Shown piece after piece: positions 5,236 to 5,633 of a DNA stretch of 5,633 bases (the stretch's first letter is position 1; the number at the start of each line of letters is the position of its first letter). The stretch comes from Gammaproteobacteria bacterium. GTDB taxonomy: Bacteria > Pseudomonadota > Gammaproteobacteria > GCA-001735895. The notes below the pieces were generated by a model. That model made no database searches. It had not been told where the DNA came from and saw only the letters and a list, made by a program, of their open reading frames with translations. Position numbers and translations under genes: made by a program. Where the stretch lies: positions 1 to 5,633 of the forward strand of contig WGBK01000222.1 in assembly GCA_015494335.1 (NCBI GenBank), in the 5' to 3' direction.

Positions 5236-5633
5236 GTGAGCAATCAACATCTCGACTGGATCTGCGTGGGCAAGACGAGCGACCTGCCCGAAGGCCGGGT
5301 CAAGACGGTCACCGCCCGCACCACCACCATTTGTCTGTCCCACTTCGACGGCCAGTGGGCGGCGATGGACAACCACTGCCCCCACCAGGGCGGCCCGCTG
5401 GGCGAGGGCACCATCGAGCGTGGCAAGGGTGGCGAGTGCTGGATCCGCTGCCCCTGGCACGGCTGGGACTTCGATCCGCTCACCGGACGCCCGCCGGGCG
5501 GCCACGAGGACAGCGGCCAGAAGCTCTACCCGGTGGAGATCCGCGGCGACGAGATCTACGTCGGCCTGGAACCCGAGACGCCCCACCAGCGCACCGTCAC
5601 CGACGTCATGGCCGAGACCATGGTCAACTGGGG
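5236..5633 (+). CDS. Rieske [2Fe-2S] domain fused to a ThDP-dependent enzyme (5' part only)
   Basis: The reading frame is open from GTG to the window end (132 full codons) and clearly continues. Residues about 5-115 form a Rieske domain: Cys48-Pro-His50-Gln-Gly-Gly and Cys72-Pro-Trp-His75, 21 residues apart, supply the two Cys and two His ligands of a [2Fe-2S] cluster. GWDFDPLTGRPPGG follows and is typical of soluble Rieske ferredoxin-like domains. There is no signal peptide or membrane anchor, so the protein should be cytoplasmic. From about residue 121 the sequence TVTDVMAETMVNWG matches the start of the pyrimidine-binding domain of thiamine-diphosphate enzymes of the acetolactate synthase/pyruvate oxidase/decarboxylase superfamily. 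I recall Pseudomonas proteins annotated as thiamine pyrophosphate-requiring with this N-terminus, so a fusion is very likely. The substrate is unknown. A stand-alone Rieske ferredoxin is less likely, because the frame passes the normal domain end without a stop. Confidence 0.9.
   Translation, partial: MSNQHLDWICVGKTSDLPEGRVKTVTARTTTICLSHFDGQWAAMDNHCPHQGGPLGEGTIERGKGGECWIRCPWHGWDFDPLTGRPPGGHEDSGQKLYPVEIRGDEIYVGLEPETPHQRTVTDVMAETMVNW

Noticed and set aside
2214..5243. A 1009-codon open frame on the minus strand covering the kinase, the gap and the antiporter
   Set aside because: It lies opposite two clearly real genes with complete catalytic motifs. Its product is rich in Gln, His, Gly and Arg with no recognisable domain, as expected for antisense shadows in GC-rich codon-biased DNA. 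Its length and its passage through the 225-nt gap are notable but not evidence of coding.

Overview
The window reads as a contig end from a high-GC gammaproteobacterium, most likely a Pseudomonas or Stutzerimonas relative. That placement rests on gene content, the strong AGGAGG-type ribosome sites and my recollection of close homologues, especially for the Rieske/ThDP enzyme. It was not tested by any search. The first 19 bases are not genomic: they match exactly the Tn5 mosaic end used in Nextera-type library adapters, so the true left edge of the genomic sequence is base 20.

All convincing genes lie on the + strand. Left block (60-1460): two tandem paralogues of the bacterial spondin-domain family. 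The first has a normal signal peptide and should be released into the periplasm or beyond. The second is a lipoprotein with an LAGC lipobox. They are 12 nt apart and the second gene's Shine-Dalgarno overlaps the first gene's stop codon, so they are probably one translationally coupled unit. A perfect 12-bp hairpin with a short T run closes this block.

Middle block (1519-3755): a complete two-component system. An OmpR/PhoB-type response regulator overlaps by 4 nt (GTGA) a membrane histidine kinase that has a periplasmic sensor region of about 150 residues. The close, co-directional arrangement suggests that the kinase senses an envelope signal and that the spondin-domain pair may be its output or part of its sensing. 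This is inference from neighbourhood only.

Right block (3756-5633): a 225-nt gap holding a probable weak terminator, several hairpins and a 17-codon open frame with an excellent ribosome site; then a full-length CPA1/NhaP-type cation:proton antiporter; then, 46 nt later, the start of a gene whose first ~115 residues form a Rieske [2Fe-2S] domain. Its last visible residues match the beginning of a thiamine-diphosphate enzyme (acetolactate synthase/pyruvate oxidase superfamily). That gene runs off the window, so the fusion is only partly visible.

The points most worth a second look are the spondin pair linked to a two-component system, the structured leader with a small open frame ahead of the antiporter, and the Rieske-ThDP enzyme fusion. 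No tRNA, rRNA, CRISPR array, insertion sequence or phage gene was seen.
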